A stretch of DNA of 64,000 nt. Source: Nematopogon swammerdamellus (lineage: Eukaryota; Arthropoda; Insecta; Lepidoptera; Adelidae). Shown here in pieces: positions 52,440 to 62,198 of this stretch (position 1 is its first letter; every line of letters starts with the position of its first letter). A program made the translations under genes and the position numbers. The stretch covers positions 17,703,347-17,767,346 of the forward strand of contig OX336355.1 of assembly GCA_946902875.1 (NCBI GenBank), written 5' to 3'. Below the pieces are notes generated by a model that saw only the letters and a list, made by a program, of their open reading frames with translations, did not search any database and had not been told where the DNA came from.

Positions 52440-52834
52440 TGTCTGTGGCATCGTAGCTCCCAAACGGATGGACCGATTTGGATGCGGTTTTTTTTATTAG
52501 AAAGCTTGTTTAATCGGGATGGTTCTTAGCTATGTTGGTAATCAAGTAATCAAGTAATTAAGTAATAAAACAATTAATTATCTTAAAAAGTGGACGGATT
52601 TTCATGCGGTTTTTTTAAAAAAGCTTGAAATAAAAGTTAAATTACAAATTTAAAAAACCCCCGACCCTTAAAAAGTCAAAAATAATTTCCGTTTACTTAC
52701 TTAAAGGAGTCGGGGGACCGCTAAGTAAATAAAATATAAAAACTCAGAGCTGCGCGGGAATTTACTTAGCGGTCTCCCGACTCCTTTAAGTAAGTAAACG
52801 GAAATTATTTTTGACTTTTTAAGGGTCGGGGGTT
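52362..52834 (+). mobile_element. Hairpin TIR element, copy 2
   Basis: AACCCCCGAC (52362) to GTCGGGGGTT (52825-52834), (TG)n at 52404-52438, and the same 64-bp-armed hairpin as copy 1. The arms differ from copy 1 at paired positions. Confidence 0.8.
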
Positions 52835-52961
52835 TTTTAAATTTGTAATTTAACTTTTTTAAGGTTAAATTTACACGCCGTTAAATTTTAGATGGATTTT
52901 TTTTTGGATTTCATCTGAAACCGATTCTTCATGTGAAACATAACTCAATCGAAACATTTTG

Positions 52962-53278
52962 TACCGTGTGGGGCCGGCACTTTGAAATAATAGCACCACT
53001 GCATCTCACCCCGTGTATGTCGTATAAGGCGACTAAGGGATATGACTCCCTTCTTATATTACTAGGTGGTAGGGTTTAACCCGCCCGGGTTGATACAACC
53101 GCGCTGAATGAAAGGTCGGTCGAAACGGCTATGTAAATAGTTTGTGTTTTCCGTCCAGTTCAGTGTAGCCGGCACGACCGAAGGGAAGCACTGACGTTGC
53201 ACCAAGTTCACCCGGTGTTACGGGCTGACATCACGGATGTTGTAGGTGATGTAGCCAACCGTGTAAGTTGCCATAAAA
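52962..53278 (+). mobile_element. G/5S chimeric SINE, full length
   Basis: GTGTGGGGCCGGCACTTTGA, GGGATATGACTCCCTTCTTA junction, 5S-SINE body, GTGTAAGTTGCCATAAAAAA. Confidence 0.85.
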
Positions 53279-53309
53279 AAAATAATAATAATGTGAATAT
53301 AATGTAAAG

Positions 53310-53636
53310 ATACATACATACCACACGCTGTATCCCGACAATCGGGGTGAGTAGAGTAGTCGGTGTTGTGCTGCAAGCACTCTTGAAAATTACAACAAAA
53401 CACCGACGACCACGTTTAGCAAAGTATTAGGACAAGACATCTATCAAGCAGCAAGTAAGGCACGAAGACCCACCTGCTGCATAACTCGGTGGAAGGACCG
53501 TGCCAAGGTGAGAGGTGGCTAGCCTGTCGCCCATATGCACGGCATCTTTTCCTTATCTCTTAGTGGCCTTTTAGGACATACACGTGAAGAGATGCAATGG
53601 GGCTATTCTTTTTAAGTACCGTCCCCACACGGTACA
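53310..53636 (-). mobile_element. G-SINE, full length
   Basis: Tail complement at 53310, AATCGGGGTGAGTAGAGTAG, CTGCATAACTCGGTGGAAGG, head GTACCGTCCCCACAC complement. Confidence 0.8.
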
Positions 53637-53786
53637 CTGTAAATATAGTTTCCTATTGTTTTTCATCACTTAAGGCGTTTTTACTGTGGTCTGACCACCA
53701 CTTTAGTGGGGAAACTTCTTGAGTTCGTATGGGTATGTCCTTACGTTAGAAGTATATAAGTCAATAATATTTAAAAATGCAGACAT
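53637..53786. other. No gene recognised
   Basis: Short unassigned spacer. Confidence 0.4.
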
Positions 53787-56195
53787 TTTTTTTATGTAAA
53801 CCAGCATGGGTGGCTGTGCCGAGAGACCAATGGTGCAGTCTACAGAGCCAAAATCATCTCTCCTCGCGAAACCACGCTCAGTCAGGTGCCATGCCAGCAG
53901 ATTTCCGGACTGTTGCTAGGCTGTCTAGCCCGTTAATACGACGCTTGAAGACACCCAGGTTAAAGGATTCAGGAAATACACTCGCCGAAAGACAGTTCCA
54001 CACTCTAGCGGTGCGACAAAGAAACGATTTAGAGAACCGATGGGTTCTCAAAAGCCCAATGTCAACAACAAAAGGGTGCTGAGTCTCTCTGCGACGAGTC
54101 ATGGGGAGATAGGTAGGACGGGTGGCAGGGAATAAGGGATGCTAGTTCCGCAGAGCAGCGTCCGTGATAGTATCTGTAAAATACACTAAGCGAACCTACA
54201 AATCATCTGTGACTCAGGGACTCCAGAACATATGTAAGTTTCGGGTCACCAACAAGACGGATGGCTCGGTGCTGTATCGAGTCCAGGGACGCAAGCAGAT
54301 AATGCGGACTACCCTCCCAGATGTGACTGCAGTACTCCATCACCGGCCTAATCTGTGTTTTGTACAACAGGAATAGTTGTGCCGGTGAGAGTCAAATCAA
54401 ATCAAATCAAAATATGTTTATTGCCTTTTAAAAATTTTGCAAAAGGTACAACTTAACGCCGTAGGCGTTCTCCTCCAGCCAACCTTTGGGTTATCATGAA
54501 TGAGTGTGGAGTGGCAGAGAACAAATAAGAATGATGTAGATAATTTCAACAAATTATACAATATAAATATAAATAAATAGATAAAAATATATAAATACAT
54601 ACAAATATACACGAATAAAATATACAGAGAAAACTAACATTAGACTCTAATCCATAAATAGCGAGTAATTTATCGTTCCAGTAAGTGAGACATTATACGC
54701 TTTTTAAACATAAACAGCGACTGCGATAGACGAATTTCGAGGGGAAGCGAGTTCCACATACGTGCCGCATTCACGGTGAAGGAGTCATAGTAAGAAGTGG
54801 AGGAGTGAGAAGGGATGGCGAGTACTCGGGAATCAGTTGATCTCAAAGAAAGGCCGTGTGCACAGAGAAATTGGAATCGATCCCGCAAGTACTCTGGAGC
54901 CCCAATGTCGTTCAGCGTGCGGAAGAGAAGAGAGAGAACATGAGAATTTCTACGGCGTCGAATGTCGAGCCATTGTAGACGAACGCGGTATTCAGAAATA
55001 TGATCATACTTGCGCAGTCCGTAAATGTATCGGATGCACAAGTTGAGAAGACGGTCGAGTTTGTTAAGCAAATCCTCGTTGAGGTCGAGATAACAGATAT
55101 CTGCATAGTCAATTATAGGAATGAGAAGAGATTGTGCTAGCGTGATTTTAGTTGCAGTAGGAATGAAATTTTGTAGACGCTTTAGAGCATGAAAACTAGC
55201 AAACACCTTGCGACTGACCTCACTAACCTGTCCATTCCAGGTCAGCGACTCATCCAGTTGCAGACCGAGATTTTTCACAGTTTTGTTATAAGGTATTACT
55301 ATTCCATTGAAAACTAGGGGTGGTAGTGCACTTCGATCAAGTTTTGCTAATAATTTAGTTGTACCCATTATGATGGCTTGCGACTTGTTAGGGTTGACCA
55401 GTAAACCATGACAATTAGCCCAGTCTAGGACAGTGTCAAGGTCAATATTCATAAGTCCTATAGCCGTGCCAATGTTCTCCGGACAGAAGTGCCGATACAG
55501 TTGCAGATCGTCGGCATAAAGATGATATTGGCACATAAGCAACACCACAATAGTATTGATGAAAAGGGAGAATAATAAGGGAGAAAGAACACCGCCTTGT
55601 GGAACGCCAGCTGTGATATCACACCAATCAGAGCAGGCATTGTCTGCTCGGACTCGCTGCCGACGTCCACGTAGATAAGATGAAAACCAACCGATCACCG
55701 ACTGTGAAATATTAAAGGAACTAAGGGTCGCTAAGAGAATGTCATAATCGACAGTATTGAAAGCACTACTAAAATCAAGCAAGACCAGAATTGTGAGTTC
55801 ACGCCTGTCCATAGCATGGCGAATATCATCTGTGATTTTAACTAAGGCAGAGGTGGTGCTATGGTGTGGGCGAAAACCCGATTGAAAAGGGCTTAAGAGA
55901 TGGTGATTGGAAATAAAATCGGATAACTGGCGGTGTACAACTCGCTCAAGAACCTTAGACAAAAAGGGTAAAATAGAAATAGGCCGGTAGTCACTAACCT
56001 GTGAAGGGGAAGTTTTGAGAAGAACCGCCGATTGCGGAAAAGTATTCCCAAATTTCCTGGATGCAGTTTTGGCCTTAGACTCGATTAGTTGCCGGAAACC
56101 CACGTCTTTGGATATAGTGGTGCCCAGGACCAGGAGGTCCAGGTGCTCCGAGACAGGTACGACGCTACCTTGGAAACTAGCTTGGAAAGGAAAGG
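53787..56195 (-). mobile_element. L-A LINE copy split by a CR1-like insertion
   Basis: Minus strand. The upstream part (56016-56195) encodes LGTTISKDVGFRQLIESKAK and, after a one-base shift, LGILFRNRRFF. The downstream part (54390-53787) resumes with SPAQLFLLYKTQIRPVMEYC, then YLLASLDSIQHRA, the C-terminus with several stops, and the 3' UTR. Removing the insert restores a continuous RRFFSPAQLF order, the usual order after the RT palm in CR1/Jockey pol. The copy is 5'-truncated where the pentanucleotide array begins. Confidence 0.82.
54391..56015 (-). mobile_element. CR1-like LINE, 5'-truncated, RT core intact
   Basis: The frame (stop at 54670) encodes about 448 residues of non-LTR reverse transcriptase. 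In order: SDYRPISILPFLSKVLERVV (fingers), FQSGFRPHHSTTSALVKI, LLDFSSAFNTVDYDILLATL (palm Asp), AGVPQGGVLSPLLFSLFIN, YHLYADDLQLY (catalytic YADD) and NKSQAIIMGT, then a C-terminal region ending FMFKKRIMSHLLER. The endonuclease and the N-terminal part of the RT are absent, so the copy is not autonomous. The 3' end is (TTTGA)n at 54391-54412. TCTCA (plus TGAGA) flanks at 54386-54390 and 56016-56020. An upstream in-frame start at 56103 belongs to the host L-A, so the apparent longer protein is a junction artefact. Clade (CR1 rather than Jockey) is inferred from motif style only. Confidence 0.85.
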
Positions 56196-57267
56196 GTAAT
56201 GTAGTGTTCTGTAATGTAGTGTGGTGTAGTGTTTTGTGGTGGTTGTGTAGTGGAGTGTAGTGTAGTGTAGTGTAGTGTAGCGTAGCGTAGTGTAGTGTAG
56301 TGTTTAGTGTAGTGTAGTGTAGTGTCGTGTAGTGTTTAGTGTAGTGTAGTGTTTAGTGTAGTGTAGTGTAGTGTTTAGTGTAGTGTAGTGTAGTGTAGTG
56401 TAGTGTTTAGTGTAGTGTAGTGTTTAGTGTAGTGTTTAGTGTAGTGTAGTGTAGTGTTTAGTGTAGTGTAGTGTAGTGTTTAGTGTAGTGTAGTGTAGTG
56501 TTTAGTGTAGTGTAGTGTAGTGTTTAGTGTAGTGTAGTGTCGTGTAGTGTTTAGTGTAGTGTAGTGTAGTGTAGTTTAGTGTAGTGTTTAGTGTAGTGTA
56601 GTGTAGTGTAGTGTAGTGTAGTGTCGTGTAGTGTAGTGTAGTGTAGTGTAGTGTAGTGTAGTGTAGTGTAGTGTAGTGTAGTGTAGTGTAGTGTAGTGTA
56701 GTGTAGTGTAGTGTAGTGTAGTGTAGTGTAGTGTAGTGTAGTGTAGTGTAGTGTAGTGTAGTGTAGTGTAGTGTAGTGTAGTGTAGTGTAGTGTAGTGTA
56801 GTGTAGTGTAGTGTAGTGTAGTGTAGTGTAGTGTAGTGTAGTGTAGTGTAGTGTAGTGTAGTGTAGTGTAGTGTAGTGTAGTGTAGTGTAGTGTAGTGTT
56901 TAGTGTAGTGTAGTGTAGTGTCGTGTAGTGTTTAGTGTAGTGTCGTGTAGTGTTTAGTGTAGTGTAGTGTAGTGTCGTGTAGTGTTTAGTGTAGTGTAGT
57001 GTAGTGTTTAGTGTAGTGTAGTGTAGTGTTTAGTGTAGTGTAGTGTAGTGTAGTGTAGTGTAGTGTAGTGTAGTGTAGTGTTTAGTGTAGTGTAGTGTAG
57101 TGTAGTGTAATGTAGTGTAGTGTAGTGTAGTGTAGTGTAGTGTAGTGTAGTGTTTAGTGTAGTGTAGTTTAGTGTTTAGTGTAGTGTAGTGTAGTGTTTA
57201 GTGTAGTGTAGTGTAGTGTAGTGTAGTGTTTAGTGTAGTGTAGTGTAGTGTTTAGTGTAGTGTAGTG
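56196..57267 (+). repeat. Pentanucleotide satellite, GTGTA/GTGTTTA part
   Basis: GTGTA units interspersed with GTGTTTA and GTGTC variants. A run of 54 perfect GTGTA copies occupies 56626-56895. Confidence 0.9.
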
Positions 57268-57495
57268 TTACTTACTTTCTTCCTTTGAAATACGAATTTC
57301 ACGCGAGCGAAGCCGCGGGCAAAAGCTAGTAAATAATATATTCCGTCCGGGTCGTTTCCCTCCCACCCTATAACATGGTTGAGGGAGGCGATGGCTGGCC
57401 CAGGTGTGGTGCTCGTGAACGGGCGCTGTTTGTGGATACTGGCCTGCTTCATGTGGCTGTGTGATGGGTATATAACTTCATACAATTTCATGTGG
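57268..57495 (-). mobile_element. Non-satellite island with Lep1-like end
   Basis: On the minus strand CTAGCTTTTGCCCGCGGCTT and CGCTCGCGTGAAATTCGTAT give a Lep1-like terminus at 57285-57330. The remainder (to 57490) is unique sequence with an open minus frame of no recognised family. Confidence 0.6.
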
Positions 57496-57630
57496 TGTTG
57501 TGTAGTGTAGTGTAGTGTAGTGTAGTGTAGTGTTTAGTGTAGTGTAGTGTAGTGTTTAGTGTAGTGTAGTGTAGTGTTTAGTGTAGTGTAGTGTAGTGTA
57601 GTGTAGTGTGGTGTGGTGTGGTGTAGTGTA
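57496..57630 (+). repeat. Pentanucleotide satellite, GTGTA part 2
   Basis: GTGTA with GTGTTTA variants, passing into GTGTG units from 57606. Confidence 0.85.
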
Positions 57631-58280
57631 GTGTGGTGTGGTGTGGTGTGGTGTGGTGTGGTGTGGTGTGGTGTGGTGTGGTGTGGTGTGGTGTGGTGTG
57701 GTGTGGTGTGGTGTGGTGTGGTGTGGTGTGGTGTGGTGTGGTGTGGTGTGGTGTGGTGTGGTGTGGTGTGGTGTGGTGTGGTGTGGTGTGGTGTGGTGTG
57801 GTGTGGTGTGGTGTGGTGTGGTGTGGTGTGGTGTGGTGTGGTGTGGTGTGGTGTGGTGTGGTGTGGTGTGGTGTGGTGTGGTGTGGTGTGGTGTGGTGTG
57901 GTGTGGTGTGGTGTGGTGTGGTGTGGTGTGGTGTGGTGTGGTGTGGTGTGGTGTGGTGTGGTGTGGTGTGGTGTGGTGTGGTGTGGTGTGGTGTGGTGTG
58001 GTGTGGTGTGGTGTGGTGTGGTGTGGTGTGGTGTGGTGTGGTGTGGTGTGGTGTGGTGTGGTGTGGTGTGGTGTGGTGTGGTGTGGTGTGGTGTGGTGTG
58101 GTGTGGTGTGGTGTGGTGTGGTGTGGTGTGGTGTGGTGTGGTGTGGTGTGGTGTGGTGTGGTGTGGTGTGGTGTGGTGTGGTGTGGTGTGGTGTGGTGTG
58201 GTGTGGTGTGGTGTGGTGTGGTGTGGTGTGGTGTGGTGTGGTGTGGTGTGGTGTGGTGTGGTGTGGTGTGGTGTGGTGTG
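57631..58280 (+). repeat. Pure (GTGTG)130 block
   Basis: 650 bp, 130 uninterrupted GTGTG pentamers on the plus strand, with no C on that strand. Read as GGTGT the strand has GG every 5 nt, so two-tetrad G-quadruplexes are possible. The frames (VWCGV repeats) are periodicity artefacts, not genes. Confidence 0.92.
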
Positions 58281-58460
58281 GTGTAGTGTAGTGTAGTGTA
58301 GTGTAGTGTTTAGTGTAGTGTAGTGTTTAGTGTAGTGTAGTGTAGTGTTTAGTGCAGTGTAGTGTAGTGTTTAGTGTAGTGTAGTGTAGTGTTTAGTGTA
58401 GTGTAGTGTAGTGTTTAGTGTAGTGTAGTGTAGTGTAGTGTCGTGTAGTGTTGTGTGATG
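58281..58460 (+). repeat. Pentanucleotide satellite, right flank
   Basis: GTGTA with GTGTTTA variants, mirroring the left flank. Confidence 0.88.
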
Positions 58461-58880
58461 TGGTCGGGATGGAGTAGTCACGTACCAGGCAGTTTCTTTA
58501 CAGAATTTTGAGACCAGTCGTTTTTAAACCAAACATAGATAATAATAAATGATATATTTTACCTGTGTTTTAGAGAAGAGATGACAATATCTATACACAT
58601 ATTTGTAGACAATATCTATAGACATATTTGCACAGCAATACCAGAGTATTTTAATGTAAAAATGTGCAATAGTCTGCCACCAAATACTGCGCAGAGAGAG
58701 CCCCGCCAGCAAAATACTGGCGACTCGAATACGGGTTGACAAGTTAATAGTATTTATATGACACCTTCTTACTGGAGCAGTGGGACAAGGAGAATACGGC
58801 ACGCATTTAGTTAGTCCGCACGTTTAAATTGTAATTTGGCTCCAAGCTGCAAGTGTTACCAGCTCGTTTCATATAATTAT
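58461..58880. other. No gene recognised
   Basis: Includes a local duplication of ACAATATCTATA.CACATATTTG near 58585-58630. Otherwise nothing. Confidence 0.4.
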
Positions 58881-59330
58881 ATCAGTCAGTCAGTCAGCGT
58901 GTAAGCGTCCACTGCTGTCAGTCAGCCAGTCAGCGTTTAAGCGTCCACTGCTGGACATACGCCTGTCCAATTTTCCTCCAGTCCTCCCGGCCTTCAGCGG
59001 TACGGAACCACTGCTATCCGCCGACGTACTTGATGTCATCGTCCCACCTGGCGGGTGGTCTTCCCACACTCCGTTTTCCTGTCCACGGCCGCCAGTGTAG
59101 GACACGGTTACTCCAACGGTCGTCGTCTCTTCGGCTGACGTGCCCAGCCCATTGCCACTTGAGCTTAGCCACCCGGTATCCATTATCGACTACTTTCCAC
59201 TGCTGGCCTGTCCAATTTTCCTCCAGTCCACCGAGCGGTACGGAACCACTGCTTTCCGCCGACGTACTTGATGCCGTCGTCACACCTGGCGGGTGGTATT
59301 CCCACAATCTGTTTTTCCTGTCGTTTGTTG
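58881..59330 (-). mobile_element. RTE-like 3' fragments, two overlapping copies
   Basis: Minus strand: VAKLKWQWAGHVSRR, RWSNRVLHWRPWTGKRSVGR and PPARWDDDIKYVGG (59010-59190), then a 3' end with (TCAG)n at 58884-58897. A second partial copy (59195-59330) repeats GGLEENWTGQQW and the CGACGTACTTGATG word upstream. Neither is intact. Confidence 0.75.
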
Positions 59331-59420
59331 TTTTTTTAGGGTTCCGTACCTTAAAAGGTAAAAACGATACTCTTATAAGATCACTTCCGTGTCCGTCCGT
59401 ATGTCACAGAGGTTTTTTTT
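59331..59420 (+). mobile_element. FP-related fragment
   Basis: TTTTTTAGGGTTCCGTACCT, TAAGATCACTTCCGTGTCCG. A different FP subfamily from the others here. Confidence 0.5.
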
Positions 59421-59580
59421 ATTATATCGTGATTTGTGACAAAATAATAAAGAAACTAACGCTTTGGACAACTCCATACGCAGAAGGCCCAGACGTTAGA
59501 TCCTTTGGGACTTGGCAGCCCTGGAAAGGAAACCCAATTGCTTGGAGAGGGAGCTGATCAGTCTTAGCAGAGAAGGCTAA
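59421..59580. other. No gene recognised
   Basis: Short unassigned stretch. Confidence 0.4.
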
Positions 59581-59970
59581 AGCGGCGGGTGGCCGAGTGG
59601 TTTGGGCATCGGCTTCTCATTCGAGAGGTCCGAGGTTCGAATCTGATCGGCGTGTACCAATGAGTTTTTTTCTGACGACCTACACCTGCTGCTTCACCGT
59701 TCGAAACCGGTGTAAAACTGTAGGTCCCTTCCTTTGCCACTTATTAGGTGGTAGGCTCAAATTGTAGCCGACTAGTTTGGTACCACCGTACTGGATGTAA
59801 GATGGCCGCATAGCAGCCTCGGTTGTGTTCTCCTCTAGTCCAGTATGGCCAGCAATTCAGGGAAGTCTCCGGTATAGCACCTACCTTCTCGAAGGTTACA
59901 ATGGCTGGTCGGAGCATATGCTTTGGCCCCTCCAATTCAGCCATCCATACAGGATTACATAAAAAAAACA
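59581..59970 (+). mobile_element. T-SINE, full length
   Basis: AGCGGCGGGTGGCCGAGTGG head, GGTTCGAATCTGATC box B, L-A-like tail, ATTACATAAAAAAAAC end. Confidence 0.8.
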
Positions 59971-60231
59971 AGTTTGCGACTTTGATATTTTGAAGTTGAC
60001 CAAGCTTTCCTTTTCCCAAGAGGATAATTTTCTGACTCTTTTAAACGCATCACCCAGATCACTTCTGGATTTACGATTTCACATGGGGATAACTCAGGTT
60101 CGGTCTAATGTAAGACTTTTTTCCGAACCGAACCTCACTCGTACAACGTGGACAAAACCTAATATTTTTAGACTATACTGACTTTCAATAGAAATTATTA
60201 CAGATATAATAAGGACTATTCAAAAACATGT
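59971..60231. other. No gene recognised
   Basis: Nothing recognised. Confidence 0.35.
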
Positions 60232-60445
60232 ATAGTGTCACGCCTGTTTCCCGGTGGGATAGGCAGAGACTTCTGCCTATCCTTCTGCCGCCTCTTCCAC
60301 TCTCACAATATTCGTCATACATGCTCTTCGTTTACGGGTACTACGCACTTGGCCCTTTTTGATCGCATGCTCGATCTGATCTAGGTACGCGCGTCTAGGG
60401 CGATCCTTCCCGACTCTTCCACTCACATTCGCTCCATAAACTTTC
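60232..60445 (-). mobile_element. L-S LINE 3' end
   Basis: GTTTCCCGGTGGGATAGGCA, GCCGCCTCTTCCACTCTCAC and AGGTACGCGCGTCTAGGGCG, as at 29985-30230. A small local duplication (TTCTGCCTATCC) is present. Confidence 0.72.
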
Positions 60446-61334
60446 GTTAACAACTGACACTATGGTGTTAAGGCAGGCGTTATATAAGAGCTGTTTAATA
60501 GTTACTTTGAGAGGCTGAAGTGGTTTATTGGTGTTAACAATTGGTGTTATAGCGTGCTCTAGCTGTCTTGTAACCTCCCATTCTTATACAGGTTAAGGTT
60601 CTTTAGTGACTTTACAATAGCGTCAGTAAGTGCTATAAGGGTGGGACAAGAGCTCTACAGTAGTGACGCTTAAAACTTTGAGTTATATTAATCCAAATAT
60701 CACTTTAAGATCAGAAACAACCCGCCGTTAGCACCAATTTGTTTGTTGGGTTATCATCCATTCTTCCAAGATGACCGAATATCGAGCACAAACCGACTAA
60801 TACTCAAGGAGAGATTACGAAACGCTCATTTGACAGAAAACATCGCATACTCGGTGTCGGGGCGTACAGGGAATGCTCGGACAAATTTAAACAAGACACG
60901 ATGACATTTTGGCAGTAGATATAAAAACAACTTCTCCCTAAGTTCAGTGTCAAACGAGTATTTATACTTTCACGGCTGCCTTTCGCAATCCTGTTAAATT
61001 CCTGGATGCTTTTGAAATAACAACAGAATTCGCCCTCGTCGGATGGTGTCGTCTTAAATAACCCGATGACGTACTTTGAAATCGTGACCTTCATCCGCTG
61101 ATGAATGAAGTAAACATGGAAACGGAAACATTGAAACATCGACAATGTCTATTAAGTTTGAAACAATGAAGTAAATAAATGAAGAACAACTGGATTACGT
61201 TTTGACGACGTCCAAATATTCAGACACAACATTTGAGTCAGCCGCCGGACAGTTCAACTATGTCTAGACAGACACAATATTAAAATTGGAATCTGATGCT
61301 CTAACTAAGCGAATTAAACTTTAAATACATATTT
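60446..61334. other. No gene recognised
   Basis: The longest stretch in the right half without an assigned repeat. A 113-residue minus frame at 60804-61145 has no domain I recognise and an ordinary AT-rich composition. Confidence 0.35.
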
Positions 61335-61615
61335 TTTATGGATAGCGCGACATGTGGCTTCGTTTCACCTACGAATGTGTATAACGATGCCCATGGAAAT
61401 TATGTGATGAACGGGGATTGCGAATGACATGCCGGCCTGAAAGGAGCCTTTTCACGCCCCTTTTGAAAAAACCGCTGTACTTGGGAGGAAATAGATGGGC
61501 GGGGAGTGCGTTCCACATTTTCTCGGTTCTGTGAATAAAAGAGCTACATAACCGGTCGGTGCGCATCCGTGGTAGGTCGATTGAGTAGGGGTGCAATCCC
61601 TGCCGAATAAATAAA
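61335..61615 (-). mobile_element. L-B LINE pol C-terminus and 3' UTR
   Basis: Minus strand: MHPYSIDLPRMRTDRLCSSF, HRTEKMWNALPAHLFPPKYS, FKRGVKRLLSG, then the CATGGGCATCG 3' UTR. Confidence 0.78.
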
Positions 61616-61761
61616 TAATAAACCGCATATGTGTTTATAATATTGAATAATTTATGGGTCGATTATATACAGAGGAATCAGTTATGAATTCCGTCGATAG
61701 AAGGAATGATAGAAATGAATCAAATCCGGATACCGTGTAACTTGTAGCAAGAAGACAACAT
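61616..61761. other. No gene recognised
   Basis: Short spacer. Confidence 0.4.
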
Positions 61762-61976
61762 TATGAAACTCGGCTTACCGGTGGGATGTGGCGAGCACAT
61801 CGCTGCAGCTCGACGTTTCGAGTCCTCTATGGGACCCGTTGCTGTTGCCTCCGGCAGCCACGCACTGGCTGCCGGAGGAGCTATCACGTACTCTTGAGAA
61901 CGGGTCCCATAGAGGACTCGAAACGTCGAGCTGCAGCGATGCGCTCGCCATCATCGCACCGGTAAGCCGAGTTTCA
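61762..61976. repeat. Inverted repeat with GAAACGTCG motif
   Basis: Arms of about 79 bp (61762-61841 and 61899-61976) share TATGAAACTCGGCTTACCGG and CTGCAGCTCGACGTTTCGAG. A second, inner hairpin (CCTCCGGCAGCCA / complement) sits between 61850 and 61878. The right arm has GGGTCC..GGACTC followed by GAAACGTC, reminiscent of hammerhead stem II and core, but the CTGANGA box is not recognisable. Confidence 0.65.
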
Positions 61977-62047
61977 TAATCTAATATGAGTGACGGTGCG
62001 GGACTAAAAACTAATTTAGACAACATTATGTTGTTCTATAACCCAAA

Positions 62048-62092
62048 AGTTTGTATTACGTCGCTACGTAATACAATCTCTTTGCTATAACC
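62048..62092. repeat. Short hairpin related to 30383-30433
   Basis: AAAGTTTGTATTACGTCG and CTACGTAATACAATCTCTTT, an imperfect version of the 30383 hairpin with the loop removed. Confidence 0.6.
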
Positions 62093-62192
62093 ATGCCATT
62101 ACTCTTGCAGCAAAGGAAGGAACGTTATGTTGCAATAGCAACAAATTCGAGAACAAATTGGTGAGAGCAAAGCATTAAGAAAAGAAGAATGA

Positions 62193-62198
62193 ACTCAC
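62193..62198 (-). other. Splice donor GTGAGT
   Basis: On the minus strand the coding exon ends CAGCAGCATAAC and is followed at once by GTGAGT, a consensus 5' splice site. The donor is in phase 0. Confidence 0.8.

Noticed and set aside
56016..56103. ATG/GTG-led N-terminus for the RT reading frame
   Set aside because: These ~29 codons belong to the host L-A element; the target duplication at 56016-56020 marks the real edge of the insert.
57613..58296. Open frames of 217-227 residues of (VWCGV)n in three plus frames
   Set aside because: A pentamer without stop codons reads as the same 5-residue repeat in every frame; it is satellite DNA, not protein-coding.
60804..61145. 113-residue minus-strand protein
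   Set aside because: No recognisable motif, AT-rich composition like the surroundings, no splice or start context; chance is more likely.
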